Position numbers and translations under genes: made by a program
Source of the DNA: Seohaeicola saemankumensis
GTDB taxonomy: Bacteria > Pseudomonadota > Alphaproteobacteria > Rhodobacterales > Rhodobacteraceae
NCBI RefSeq assembly: GCF_042678485.1
Contig: NZ_JBHTKR010000003.1
Location: 62,001-126,000 of the forward strand
DNA length: 64,000 bases
Direction: 5' to 3'
The notes under the pieces: model-generated
What the model was told of the DNA's origin: nothing
The model's database searches: none
What the model saw: only the letters and a program-made list of their open reading frames with translations
Shown here: positions 15,543-23,803 of the stretch, piece by piece
Layout: each line of letters starts with the position of its first letter
How positions within the stretch are numbered: position 1 is the first letter of the stretch

Positions 15543-17675
15543 CTAACTGTTCGAAGCGCCGGCACGGGACGGATCCCGGAACCTTTCCACTGCGGCCACG
15601 TCACTTTCCGCCTCGAGTGCGGAGATGACGGAATGCAGGTGCTCGGCATCCCGCAGATCGACTTCGATCAGCAGTCGATAAAAATCCGGTTTACGGTCGA
15701 CGAATTGCAGGTCCGAGATATTCGCCTTCTGCTCGCCGATCAATGTGCAGATACGTCCCAATACGCCCGCGTCATTGCCGATGGTCAGGTTCAGGGTGGC
15801 GGTATGGATCGGCGGGTGCTTGCCCGAGTGCCAGTGCACGTCCAGCCAACGGTCGGGCTGATCCTCGTAGGTGGCCAGCGCCTCGCAATCAATGGCATGC
15901 ACCACCACGCCCTTGCCCCGTAAGGTGATGCCCACGATCCGTTCACCGGGCAGTGGCTGGCAGCAGCGGGCGCGGTCGAAATTCTGCTCCGGCGACAGAC
16001 CGATGACCGCACGTTTCGTGTCGATCTCGTCCGTCTGATCGGGGGTCAGATCGGGATAGACCGAGCGCACGACCTCGCGCGCGCTCAGCTCTGCGCTGCC
16101 CAGACGCGCCAGCACCTCGTCGCGCCCGTCCAGCCGCAGATGGCGCGCGGCGGTGTCCAGTACCTTGTCGGTGGCCTTCTTGCCCAGATGTTCGAAAGCC
16201 GAGCGCGCCAGTTCGTGCCCCAGCTTGATGAAGCGGCCGCGGTCCACCTCGCGCAGGGCGCGGCGAATGGCGGCCTTGGCCTTGCCGGTCGTGGCGATCT
16301 CAAGCCAGGTGGCCTGCGGGATCTGTCCCTGTGCTGTGATGATCTCGACCGACTGGCCATTCTTGATCCGGGTCCAGAGCGGCACACGCATCGCGTCGAT
16401 CTTGGCGCCCACGCAGGCGTTGCCGATCCGGGTGTGGATCGCATAGGCAAAATCAATGGGTGTCGCGCCGCGCGGCAGTTTCACCACATCGCCCTTGGGC
16501 GTGAAGCAGAAGACCTGATCCGAATACATCTCGAGTTTCACCGCCTCGAGGAATTCGTGGTGATCCTCCTCGGCGTCGAACTGTTCGGACAGGCCCGCGA
16601 TCCACTTGGCGGGATCAACCGCAAAGGGGTTTTGCGTACGCACGCCGTCGCGATAGGACCAATGCGCCGCCACGCCGGTTTCGGCCACGTCATGCATCTG
16701 CCGGGTGCGGATCTGCACCTCGACCCGCTTGCCGTCACGCCCCGACACCGTGGTATGGATCGAGCGGTAGCCGTTCGATTTCGGCTGGCTGATGTAATCC
16801 TTGAACCGGCCGGGCACTGCACGCCAACGCTGGTGGATCACGCCCAGCGCACGGTAGCAGTCTTCCTCGGACAGGGTGATCACGCGGAACCCGTAGATGT
16901 CGGAGAGGCGCGAGAACCCCATCTCTTTTTCTTCCATCTTGCGCCAGATCGAATAGGGCTTCTTGGCGCGCCCGAACACCTGCGCCTCGACCCCGGCCTT
17001 TTCAAGCTCGGCGCGCATGTCGCTGGTGATACGATGGATCACATCGCCGGTTTCTTTCTGAAGCGTGATGAACCGCCGCATGATCGAGGCGCGGCCTTCG
17101 GGGTTCAGCACCTTGAAGGCCAGATCCTCAAGCTCCTCGCGCATCCACTGCATCCCCATGCGGCCAGCCAGCGGCGCGAAGATATCCATCGTCTCGCGCG
17201 CCTTCTTGGCCTGCTTTTCGGGGCGCATCGCCTTGATGGTACGCATGTTGTGCAGACGGTCGGCCAGCTTGACCAGGATCACGCGCAGATCCTTGGACAT
17301 GGCCATGAAAAGCTTGCGGAAATTCTCGGCCTGCTGGGTCTCGCTGCTGGACAGTTGCAGATTGGTCAGCTTGGTCACGCCATCGACCAGATCGGCAATC
17401 TCGGTGCCGAAACGCTCGGCTACTTCGGCATAAGACGCCTTGGTATCCTCGATCGTGTCATGCAACAGCGCGGTGACGATGGTTGCATCGTCAAGCCGCT
17501 GCTCTGTCAGGATGGCGGCAACGGCGACGGGATGGGTGAAATACGGCTCGCCTGATTGGCGAAACTGACCCTCGTGCAGGGCCAGGCCATAGTCATAGGC
17601 CGCGCGAATAAGCGCCTCGTTGGTCTTTGGGTTGTAGTTGCGGACCAGTGCGATCAGGTCTTCAACCGCGATCAT
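15543..17675 (-). CDS. rsh: Bifunctional (p)ppGpp synthetase/hydrolase (RelA/SpoT homologue)
   Basis: The 710-residue protein has a complete RSH layout: HD hydrolase domain with His72-Asp73 in LLHDTIEDT and KLADRLHNMRT, synthetase domain with RFKDYISQPKSNGYRSIHT, TGS domain near 395-455 and a C-terminal ACT domain from about 635. The RFKD version of the synthetase motif (RxKD rather than the ExDD of RelA) marks bifunctional Rel/SpoT-type enzymes, as expected for the single RSH of an alphaproteobacterium. It controls the stringent response. It lies 29 bp after rpoZ, a pairing seen in many proteobacteria. Confidence 0.97.
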   Translation of the reverse strand: MIAVEDLIALVRNYNPKTNEALIRAAYDYGLALHEGQFRQSGEPYFTHPVAVAAILTEQRLDDATIVTALLHDTIEDTKASYAEVAERFGTEIADLVDGVTKLTNLQLSSSETQQAENFRKLFMAMSKDLRVILVKLADRLHNMRTIKAMRPEKQAKKARETMDIFAPLAGRMGMQWMREELEDLAFKVLNPEGRASIMRRFITLQKETGDVIHRITSDMRAELEKAGVEAQVFGRAKKPYSIWRKMEEKEMGFSRLSDIYGFRVITLSEEDCYRALGVIHQRWRAVPGRFKDYISQPKSNGYRSIHTTVSGRDGKRVEVQIRTRQMHDVAETGVAAHWSYRDGVRTQNPFAVDPAKWIAGLSEQFDAEEDHHEFLEAVKLEMYSDQVFCFTPKGDVVKLPRGATPIDFAYAIHTRIGNACVGAKIDAMRVPLWTRIKNGQSVEIITAQGQIPQATWLEIATTGKAKAAIRRALREVDRGRFIKLGHELARSAFEHLGKKATDKVLDTAARHLRLDGRDEVLARLGSAELSAREVVRSVYPDLTPDQTDEIDTKRAVIGLSPEQNFDRARCCQPLPGERIVGITLRGKGVVVHAIDCEALATYEDQPDRWLDVHWHSGKHPPIHTATLNLTIGNDAGVLGRICTLIGEQKANISDLQFVDRKPDFYRLLIEVDLRDAEHLHSVISALEAESDVAAVERFRDPSRAGASNS

Positions 17676-17704
17676 TCCGTCCGCTTCCTTCCCGCGCGCG
17701 AGCC

Positions 17705-18064
17705 TCAGCCCTGACCCTGTGCTTCCATCAGGGCGCGCAGCAGCTTTTCCTCGGACATGTCGTCGTCCATCGGCTTGTCAGCCGCTTCTCCGCCACCCAT
17801 CAACAGGGCCATCGAATCATCCTCGGGCTCGTCGACCTCGATCTGGTTCTGGTTCGATTCGATCAGACGCTCGCGCAGCTCACCGGCGGACTGGGTTTCC
17901 TCTGCGATCTCGCGCAGGGCAACGACAGGGTTCTTGTCCTTGTCACGATCCACGGTAAGAGCAGCGCCAGCAGCGATTTCACGCGCCCGGTGCGCGGCAA
18001 GCATCACCAGTTCGAACCGGTTCGGAACCTTGTCTACGCAGTCTTCAACGGTTACGCGGGCCAT
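17705..18064 (-). CDS. rpoZ: RNA polymerase omega subunit
   Basis: The 119-residue protein begins MARVTVEDCVDKVPNRFELV, followed by AAHRAREIAAGA and VALREIAEE, the full omega core. A variable acidic tail rich in Asp and Glu follows. Omega helps beta-prime folding and forms a ppGpp-binding site with it, so co-transcription with rsh makes sense. ATG 18064 is chosen because upstream residues in frame are unlike the family. Confidence 0.97.
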   Translation of the reverse strand: MARVTVEDCVDKVPNRFELVMLAAHRAREIAAGAALTVDRDKDKNPVVALREIAEETQSAGELRERLIESNQNQIEVDEPEDDSMALLMGGGEAADKPMDDDMSEEKLLRALMEAQGQG

Positions 18065-18094
18065 GAGAGCACTCCAATCAGCGGATGTCGTGTC

Positions 18095-18112
18095 ATACAC
18101 ACAAGGGTGTAT
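18095..18112. promoter_or_regulatory. Dyad upstream of rpoZ
   Basis: ATACAC (18095-18100) and GTGTAT (18107-18112) are perfect inverted arms with a 6-bp spacer, 31 bp upstream of the rpoZ start in an AT-richer stretch. It probably overlaps the rpoZ-rsh promoter (on the minus strand a TATACA is available as a -10). The binding factor is unknown. Confidence 0.35.
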
Positions 18113-18150
18113 ACTGTAGAAACCCGCTATTTAGGCCGGATCGATGCCAG

Positions 18151-18741
18151 TTACAAGCCGCTATTGGCCGGATCCCGTTGCAAGGGGCGCACGGCGGCGC
18201 GATCCGCTGCGGAGAGGGCCGCACACATCTGCGCCACGGTCTGCCCGGTCAGCGGGTGTATCCAGTCGGGCGCGACATCGCACAATGGAACCAGGACGAA
18301 TGCGCGGTCCTGAATCCTGGGATGGGGCAGGATCAGGCGGTCGGGCACATCGCGCGCCTGACGCTCGGCCGGCAGATCGCGCCATGCGGCCTGTGTTGCC
18401 GCATCCGGCAAGACAGTGTCCCCTGCGGCCAGCAGATCAAGATCCAGTGTCCGCCCCCCCCAGCGCTGCAGGCGTTTGCGGCCGTGCCGGGCCTCGATCC
18501 GGTGCAGGATCTGCAGAACCTCCTGCGGGGTATGCCCCCCCGCCAGACGCGCCGCGGCATTCACATAATCAGGCCCGGCGCCTGCCGGAAAACAGGGTGT
18601 AGCGAAGAACCGGCTGACCGCGAGAACCTGCAAACCCGCCGCTGCAATGTCGCGCAGCGCGGCCTGCAATGTCTGATCAGCGCCCCCCGCAGCCGTAGGA
18701 AGATTGCCGCCGAGGGCGATGAGGAATTCCTGTATGTGCAT
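18151..18741 (-). CDS. folK: 2-amino-4-hydroxy-6-hydroxymethyldihydropteridine pyrophosphokinase
   Basis: The 196-residue protein has the HPPK pattern: FLIALGGNLP at the N terminus, SRFFATPCFPAGAGPDYVNAA, the RWGGRTLDLDLL catalytic loop with its acidic metal ligands, and LPHPRIQDRAFVLVPL. It transfers pyrophosphate from ATP to the pterin in folate synthesis. It starts just beyond a small dyad and is divergent from the NYN-domain gene; rpoZ follows after 86 bp. Confidence 0.95.
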   Translation of the reverse strand: MHIQEFLIALGGNLPTAAGGADQTLQAALRDIAAAGLQVLAVSRFFATPCFPAGAGPDYVNAAARLAGGHTPQEVLQILHRIEARHGRKRLQRWGGRTLDLDLLAAGDTVLPDAATQAAWRDLPAERQARDVPDRLILPHPRIQDRAFVLVPLCDVAPDWIHPLTGQTVAQMCAALSAADRAAVRPLQRDPANSGL

Positions 18742-18745
18742 GATT

Positions 18746-18764
18746 TATCAACTATCTTTTGATA
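18746..18764. promoter_or_regulatory. Dyad directly upstream of folK
   Basis: TATCAA (18746-18751) and TTGATA (18759-18764) are perfect inverted arms 7 bp apart, only 5 bp from the folK start codon, in the AT-rich 186-bp gap shared with the divergent NYN gene. It could be an operator or a hairpin in the folK leader. Confidence 0.3.
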
Positions 18765-18927
18765 CCATGATAATGGCTTGCGATTGTACGGGTCGCAGCA
18801 TAATTTCAACCGCAACTGTCGCTTATTTTACATCTTACACCACTCACGCGTATCATTTCTCGTCTTTTTACAAAAACCGCCCCCCTCCCCCCGTTGCGAC
18901 AGTGCCGGAACTCGGAAGGATCCACTT

Positions 18928-19500
18928 ATGTTTTACAAGGACGAACGGCTTGCGCTGTTCATCGACGGCTCGAATCTCTATGCCGCAGCCCGTTCGCTCG
19001 GTTTCGACATCGACTACAAGCTTCTCCGCCAGGAATTCATGCGTCGCGGCAAACTTGTGCGCGCATTCTACTACACGGCGCTGCTGGAAAATGACGAATA
19101 TTCGCCGATACGCCCCCTCGTGGACTGGTTGCATTACAACGGGTACACGATGGTGACCAAACCCGCCAAGGAATATACCGACAGCCAGGGGCGTCGGAAG
19201 GTCAAGGGCAACATGGATATCGAACTGACCGTCGATGCCATGGAACTGGCCCCGCGCGTGGATCATATCGTCCTGTTTTCGGGCGATGGCGATTTCCGCC
19301 CGCTGGTGGAAAGCCTTCAGCGGCAAGGCGTCAGGGTATCGGTCGTGTCGACCATCCGCAGCCAGCCGCCGATGATTGCCGACGAATTGCGCCGCCAGGC
19401 CGACAACTTCATCGAACTGGACGAGCTGAAGGACGTGATCGGCCGGCCGCCGCGCGACCTTCCCCTGCCGCGTGACAATGGGGTCGTGGCCGAAGTCTGA
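18928..19500 (+). CDS. NYN domain protein (LabA/DUF88 family), putative RNase
   Basis: The 190-residue protein is nearly all NYN (PIN-like) nuclease fold. The acidic residues expected for metal binding are Asp13 in LFIDGSNLY, Asp97 in NMDIELTVDAM, and Asp120/Asp122 in FSGDGDF. The start ATG is preceded by GGAAGGA at 7-nt spacing. LabA-type proteins are thought to be RNases acting on tRNA, rRNA or mRNA, but their targets are mostly unknown. It is monocistronic, divergent from folK, and ends at a probable bidirectional terminator. Confidence 0.88.
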   Translation: MFYKDERLALFIDGSNLYAAARSLGFDIDYKLLRQEFMRRGKLVRAFYYTALLENDEYSPIRPLVDWLHYNGYTMVTKPAKEYTDSQGRRKVKGNMDIELTVDAMELAPRVDHIVLFSGDGDFRPLVESLQRQGVRVSVVSTIRSQPPMIADELRRQADNFIELDELKDVIGRPPRDLPLPRDNGVVAEV

Positions 19501-19527
19501 TGGCGCCGGAACACATGGCACCACATC

Positions 19528-19561
19528 AAGCGGGCGGGTTGCGGATGCGATCCGCCCGTTT
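19528..19561. terminator. Bidirectional terminator between NYN gene and cytochrome c gene
   Basis: CGGGCGG (19531-19537) pairs with CCGCCCG (19552-19558). Flanking AAG/TTT extends the stem to 10 bp with one G-U, giving A-rich and T-rich ends on both strands. It sits in the 73-bp gap of two convergent genes, the expected place for a shared terminator. Confidence 0.6.
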
Positions 19562-19573
19562 CACGTCATGCGG

Positions 19574-20023
19574 TCATTTCACCGCGGCCCGCGCATTGAT
19601 CTGATCGTGAATCTCGATCACGCGCGGTGGCCATGTGCTTTTGATATAGGCCAGCGTCGCTGCGATCTCGGCATCGGTCAGCACATCCGCAAATCCTGAC
19701 ATGTGGCTGCGGTAGCCACCGCCGACCATCGCCTCGATCCCGTATTTCGTGATGTCGAACAATTGCTGATCGGGGTGGTGCCAGGTGTGACCGCTGGGAT
19801 CATGGGGTGGGGCCGGCAGGTAGCCGTCTTCGTCCCGCACCTGCCAGTCCGCCTGCCCCTCCAGCCCTGCCCCATGACAGGCCGCGCAATATTCACCATA
19901 GATCTGCTGCCCCTGGGCCACTGCCGCCGGATCGCGCCACGGCAGAAACCCGGCCTGTTCCGCGGCGCTCAGCGGCTGTGCCACCGGCGCAAGGGCAATT
20001 ACGGCCAGTATCCGCATCCGCAT
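19574..20023 (-). CDS. Secreted class I c-type cytochrome
   Basis: The 149-residue product has a signal peptide (RMRILAVIALAPVAQPLSA, cleavage near residue 20), a CAACH haem-attachment motif at 46-50, and a candidate axial Met106 in YRSHMSGF. The C-terminal helix ALAYIKSTW is typical of small monohaem cytochromes. ATG 20023 is chosen for its GAAAGGA site. It is periplasmic and probably an electron shuttle. It converges with the NYN gene and is divergent from ispH. Confidence 0.88.
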   Translation of the reverse strand: MRMRILAVIALAPVAQPLSAAEQAGFLPWRDPAAVAQGQQIYGEYCAACHGAGLEGQADWQVRDEDGYLPAPPHDPSGHTWHHPDQQLFDITKYGIEAMVGGGYRSHMSGFADVLTDAEIAATLAYIKSTWPPRVIEIHDQINARAAVK

Positions 20024-20172
20024 CGTCACGATCCTTTCCTGTTGTCGCCCGCACCATCTGCGACAGGGCCTTGGCGGGCAAGTCACAGCGCCGTGAGATC
20101 GCGGCCCTGCCGTCTTGGGGACTGGACCCGAGGCGGATCAGGCTTTACCTCTGCGGGTAACAGGAGAACGCG

Positions 20173-21123
20173 ATGACAAAACCGCCCCTTACCCTTTACC
20201 TGGCCGCCCCGCGCGGGTTCTGCGCGGGCGTGGACCGCGCGATCAAGATCGTCGAGATGGCGCTGGACAAATGGGGGGCGCCGGTCTTTGTGCGGCACGA
20301 AATCGTGCATAACAAATTCGTCGTCGATGGGCTGCGCGCCAAAGGCGCCGTTTTCGTCGAGGAACTGGACGAGGTTCCGGCCGACCGCCCGGTGATCTTT
20401 TCCGCCCATGGGGTGCCGAAATCCGTGCCCGCCACCGCCGAGGCGCGGCAGATGATCTATGTCGATGCCACCTGCCCGCTGGTCAGCAAGGTTCATATCG
20501 AAGCAGAGCGGCACCATGACAACGGGCTGCAGATCGTGATGATCGGCCATACCGGGCATCCTGAAACCATCGGCACGATGGGGCAATTACCCGATGGCGA
20601 GGTGCTGCTGGTGGAGACGCCGCAGGATGTGGCGGGGCTGACGGTGCGCGATCCGGCCAAGCTGGCGTTCGTGACGCAGACCACACTGTCAGTGGATGAC
20701 ACCGCCGAGGTCGTGGCAGCCCTCAAGGCGCGTTTTCCGGGCATCGTGGGGCCGCACAAGGAAGACATCTGCTATGCCACGACCAACCGGCAGGAGGCGG
20801 TCAAGGCGATGGCCCCCAAATGCGACGCGATGCTGGTCGTGGGGGCGCCCAATTCGTCGAACTCGAAACGCCTTGTCGAAGTGGGGGCGCGGGCGGGATG
20901 CGCCTATGCCCAGTTGGTGCAGCGGGCCACGGATATCGACTGGCGCGCGCTTGCGGGCATTTCCAGCATCGGGATCACGGCGGGCGCCTCGGCCCCCGAT
21001 GTGCTGATCACCGAAGTGGTCGATGCCTTCCGCGACAGGTTCGACGTGACCGTCGAGCAAGTCGTGACCGCCGAGGAGAACGTGGAATTCAAGGTGCCGC
21101 GTGTCCTGCGGCAACCGGCCTGA
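20173..21123 (+). CDS. ispH: 4-hydroxy-3-methylbut-2-enyl diphosphate reductase
   Basis: The 316-residue protein has the three conserved [4Fe-4S] cysteines Cys17 (PRGFCAGV), Cys101 (DATCPLVSK) and Cys200 (EDICYATTNRQ), plus the substrate-binding HGVP, IGHTGHPE and NSSNSKRL motifs. It performs the last step of the MEP isoprenoid pathway, producing IPP and DMAPP. A small membrane protein gene follows after 8 bp. Confidence 0.97.
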   Translation: MTKPPLTLYLAAPRGFCAGVDRAIKIVEMALDKWGAPVFVRHEIVHNKFVVDGLRAKGAVFVEELDEVPADRPVIFSAHGVPKSVPATAEARQMIYVDATCPLVSKVHIEAERHHDNGLQIVMIGHTGHPETIGTMGQLPDGEVLLVETPQDVAGLTVRDPAKLAFVTQTTLSVDDTAEVVAALKARFPGIVGPHKEDICYATTNRQEAVKAMAPKCDAMLVVGAPNSSNSKRLVEVGARAGCAYAQLVQRATDIDWRALAGISSIGITAGASAPDVLITEVVDAFRDRFDVTVEQVVTAEENVEFKVPRVLRQPA

Positions 21124-21131
21124 GGCGGATC

Positions 21132-21584
21132 ATGCAAGGCATTCCCCGCTCCGCCCTGATCCTTGGCCTGGCCGGTCTGGTTCCCTTCGTCTGGGGTGCG
21201 CTGACCGTGCTGTCCGAGCCGCTGAATTTCTGGAGCGGTCAGACACTGGGGGGGCGCTTCACAGGCCCCTATATCGGGCTGTTCTACGGCGCGGTGATCC
21301 TGTCGTTCATGTCCGGCGTGCTGTGGGGGTTTGCCACCAAGGCCAGCGGGGCGGTCGCGGCCTCGGGCTATGTGCTGTCGGTGATCCCGGCGCTCTGGGC
21401 GTTCTTCATGACGGGCGGCGGTCCGGTCAGCGCCTCGATCAACCTGATCGCGGGCTTCACGGGCTTGCTGTTGCTGGACTGGATGTTCTGGAAACAGGGG
21501 CTTGCGCCCGAATGGTGGATGGGGCTGCGGGTGCTTCTGACCACGATCGTGGTGATCTGTCTGGCGGTCGTCGCCTTCGCCTGA
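21132..21584 (+). CDS. DUF3429 family membrane protein
   Basis: A 150-residue protein with about five hydrophobic helices. IPRSALILGLAGLVPFVWGA and the FYGAVILSFMSGVLWGFA segment are typical of DUF3429 inner-membrane proteins. Function is unknown. It lies 8 bp after ispH and is probably co-transcribed with it. Confidence 0.82.
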   Translation: MQGIPRSALILGLAGLVPFVWGALTVLSEPLNFWSGQTLGGRFTGPYIGLFYGAVILSFMSGVLWGFATKASGAVAASGYVLSVIPALWAFFMTGGGPVSASINLIAGFTGLLLLDWMFWKQGLAPEWWMGLRVLLTTIVVICLAVVAFA

Positions 21585-21616
21585 CATAGAGGTGCGACCT
21601 TTCAAGGAATGCGATC

Positions 21617-22237
21617 ATGACCCGGATGACCCTTTATTCGATGCCATCCTCCGGCAACAGCTACAAGGTGCGGCTGCTGCTGGCGCTTCTGGGGCGTGAC
21701 TATGCCCATGTGCCCTGCGAGGCGGGAACGCCCGCGCTGGCGCAGGCCAAGGCGGATGGCAAGGCGCCGCTGGGCAAGTTCCCGGTGCTGCATCTGCCCG
21801 ACGGGCGGGTGCTGAACGAATCCGACGCGATCCTGTGGTATCTGGGCGCAGGCACGGATTGGGTGCCCGCCGAACCATTCGCGCAGGCGCAGATGCTGGC
21901 CTGGATGTTCTTCGAGCAAAACCGCCACGAGCCAGTGATCGCCGTCCGCGCGGCGCTGCGGTGCTATCCCGAGCGCGCGCATCTGGCCACGCCGGAACGG
22001 ATGGCCGCCCTGCTGGAGGAGGGCCACGGCCTGCTGGCGCTGATGGAGGATGGTCTGGCCGGGCAGGACTGGTTCTGCGGCGCGCGTCCGACAATCGCGG
22101 ATATCGCGCTTTACGGCTATACCTGCACGGCGGACACGCGCGGCGGTTTTGACATGACGCGCTTTCCGGGCCTGCAGGCATGGTGTGCCCGCATGGCTGC
22201 CCTGCCAGGGTATGTCGCGCTGGATCATCAGCCGTGA
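21617..22237 (+). CDS. Glutathione S-transferase family protein
   Basis: The 206-residue protein has an N-terminal thioredoxin-like domain (LYSMPSSGNSYKVRLLLALL, then the cis-Pro region GKFPVLHL and the glutathione-contact ESDAILWYL). An all-helical C-terminal domain contains a TIADIALYGY motif. It is likely a cytosolic detoxifying or isomerising GST; substrate unknown. Its stop overlaps the rnhA start. Confidence 0.88.
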   Translation: MTRMTLYSMPSSGNSYKVRLLLALLGRDYAHVPCEAGTPALAQAKADGKAPLGKFPVLHLPDGRVLNESDAILWYLGAGTDWVPAEPFAQAQMLAWMFFEQNRHEPVIAVRAALRCYPERAHLATPERMAALLEEGHGLLALMEDGLAGQDWFCGARPTIADIALYGYTCTADTRGGFDMTRFPGLQAWCARMAALPGYVALDHQP

Positions 22238-22716
22238 CGCAGCTTTACGCCTATACGGACGGGGCCTGTTCCGGCAATCCCGGCCCCGGTGGCTGGGGCG
22301 CGCTGATGCGCGCGGTGCGTGACGGGAAAATCATCAAGGAACGCGAGCTGAACGGCGGCGAGGCAGAGACCACGAACAACCGCATGGAACTGCTGGCCGC
22401 GATCAACGCGCTTGAGGCACTGGAAAGGCCCAGCGAGATCACCATCGTCACCGACAGCGCCTATGTGAAGAATGGCGTGACGGCGTGGATCCACGGCTGG
22501 AAAAAGAATGGCTGGCGCACGGCGGACCGCAAGCCCGTCAAGAATGTCGAGCTGTGGCAAAGGCTGGACACCGCACAGGCGCGCCACAAGGTGACCTGGG
22601 AATGGGTCAAGGGCCACGCCGGCCACCCCGAGAACGAGCGTGCGGATGAATTGGCCCGCGCGGGCATGGCCCCGTTCAAGGTGAACGGAAAGGCCAACGG
22701 GACATCGGGCCGATGA
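22234..22716 (+). CDS. rnhA: Ribonuclease HI
   Basis: The 160-residue protein has the RNase HI catalytic set: Asp9 in YAYTDGACSGNPGPGG, Glu52 in TTNNRMELLAA, Asp74 in IVTDSAYV, His128 in VKGHAGHPENE, and Asp138 in RADELAR. It degrades RNA in RNA-DNA hybrids. The start is GTG 22234 overlapping the GST stop codon, and its end overlaps the next gene by ATGA, so translation of the three genes is coupled. Confidence 0.97.
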   Translation: MTQLYAYTDGACSGNPGPGGWGALMRAVRDGKIIKERELNGGEAETTNNRMELLAAINALEALERPSEITIVTDSAYVKNGVTAWIHGWKKNGWRTADRKPVKNVELWQRLDTAQARHKVTWEWVKGHAGHPENERADELARAGMAPFKVNGKANGTSGR

Positions 22717-23336
22717 GCCTGCTTGTCCTGCTCGACTATGCCTCGGTGCTGGTCTTTGCGCTGACCGGGGCGCTGGTCGCGTCGCGCGCGCAGCTTGATA
22801 TCGTGGGGTTCTTCTTCATCGCCTGCCTGACGGCGGTGGGTGGCGGCACGCTGCGCGATGTGCTGCTGAACCGCGATACCGTCTTCTGGGTGGCGGAACC
22901 CACCTATATTGCCATCGCCTGCACGGCGGCGCTGGTGGTGTTCTTCACTGCGCATCTGCTGGAAAGCCGCTACCGCGCGCTGATCTGGCTGGACAGTCTG
23001 GCGCTGGCCGTGGCGGTGCCTGCGGGCGTGGGTGTGGCCATGGGCATGGATCAGCCTGCCGCCATCGTGCTGATCATGGGCATGGTCACGGGCTGCCTGG
23101 GTGGGCTGATGCGCGACGTGGTCTGCAACGAGGTGCCGCTGGTCCTGAAACAGGGCGAGCTTTACGCATCCGCCGCCTTTGCGGGGGCCGGTGCCGCGCT
23201 GATCGCGCGCGAGTTGGGGGCCGGGACACTGACGGTTCTGGCGGCCTGCGCGCTGCTGACATGGGTGCTGCGCGCGGGATCGCTGGCCTTTGGCTGGCGT
23301 CTGCCAGTCTACAAAAGCCGCCCGCCACGGGTGTGA
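22713..23336 (+). CDS. Trimeric intracellular cation channel (TRIC/UPF0126) family protein
   Basis: The 207-residue integral membrane protein shows two homologous three-helix repeats. Each ends in a Gly-rich kink followed by an LRDV- or MRDV-type motif (GGGTLRDVLL and GGLMRDVVCNEVP), the signature of the bacterial YicG/TRIC family. These form K+-permeable trimers in the inner membrane. It overlaps rnhA by 4 bp. Confidence 0.88.
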   Translation: MSLLVLLDYASVLVFALTGALVASRAQLDIVGFFFIACLTAVGGGTLRDVLLNRDTVFWVAEPTYIAIACTAALVVFFTAHLLESRYRALIWLDSLALAVAVPAGVGVAMGMDQPAAIVLIMGMVTGCLGGLMRDVVCNEVPLVLKQGELYASAAFAGAGAALIARELGAGTLTVLAACALLTWVLRAGSLAFGWRLPVYKSRPPRV

Positions 23337-23449
23337 CAGGCCGATAACGGATCGCTGACGCCGATGTTATCCGGGGGGCGATTGCACGGGGATTTCCTGC
23401 CACCCATGTGACCCCTGTTCCGGTGCGTCAACCCTTGAAAGGATATCCC

Positions 23450-23782
23450 GTGCGCCATCTGTTTCTGACTGCCGCCATCACGCTTGTGGCCCTTCCGGCC
23501 CATGCACAAAGGGATGTGACACCCGTATCCAAGGCCGAACGCGGCACGATGGTGACGGTTCAGGGCAAGGTCGCGCGCATTCTGGATGAGGACACGTTCC
23601 GCCTGAGCGACAGCAGCGGCGAGATCCGTGTCTATGTCGGGCCGAACGTCGTTCCCGCCAAGGTGGGCGAGAAGATCACGGTGCATGGTGTCGTCGATGA
23701 CGATCCCGGCCCGCGCGAGATCTATGCGCGCACCATGATGCGCGCCGACGGCACGCTGGTCACTTTCGACTACAGCTATTGA
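23450..23782 (+). CDS. Small secreted OB-fold protein
   Basis: The 110-residue product starts with a signal peptide (RHLFLTAAITLVALPAHA, cleavage before QRD). A single OB-fold-like beta domain follows, with VTVQGKVARILDEDTFRLSD and IRVYVGP strands and a GEKITVHGVVDD turn. The pattern recalls periplasmic bacterial OB-fold (BOF/YgiW-type) proteins. The start is GTG 23450, spaced correctly from AAAGGA. Function is uncharacterised; a role in binding small ligands or stress tolerance is possible. It converges on the GMC oxidoreductase gene. Confidence 0.75.
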   Translation: MRHLFLTAAITLVALPAHAQRDVTPVSKAERGTMVTVQGKVARILDEDTFRLSDSSGEIRVYVGPNVVPAKVGEKITVHGVVDDDPGPREIYARTMMRADGTLVTFDYSY

Positions 23783-23803
23783 GGGCTGGGCCAGGCGCGT
23801 ATC

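Noticed and set aside
16140..17555. 471-codon plus-strand frame inside rsh
   Set aside because: Antisense shadow of rsh; no recognisable domain.
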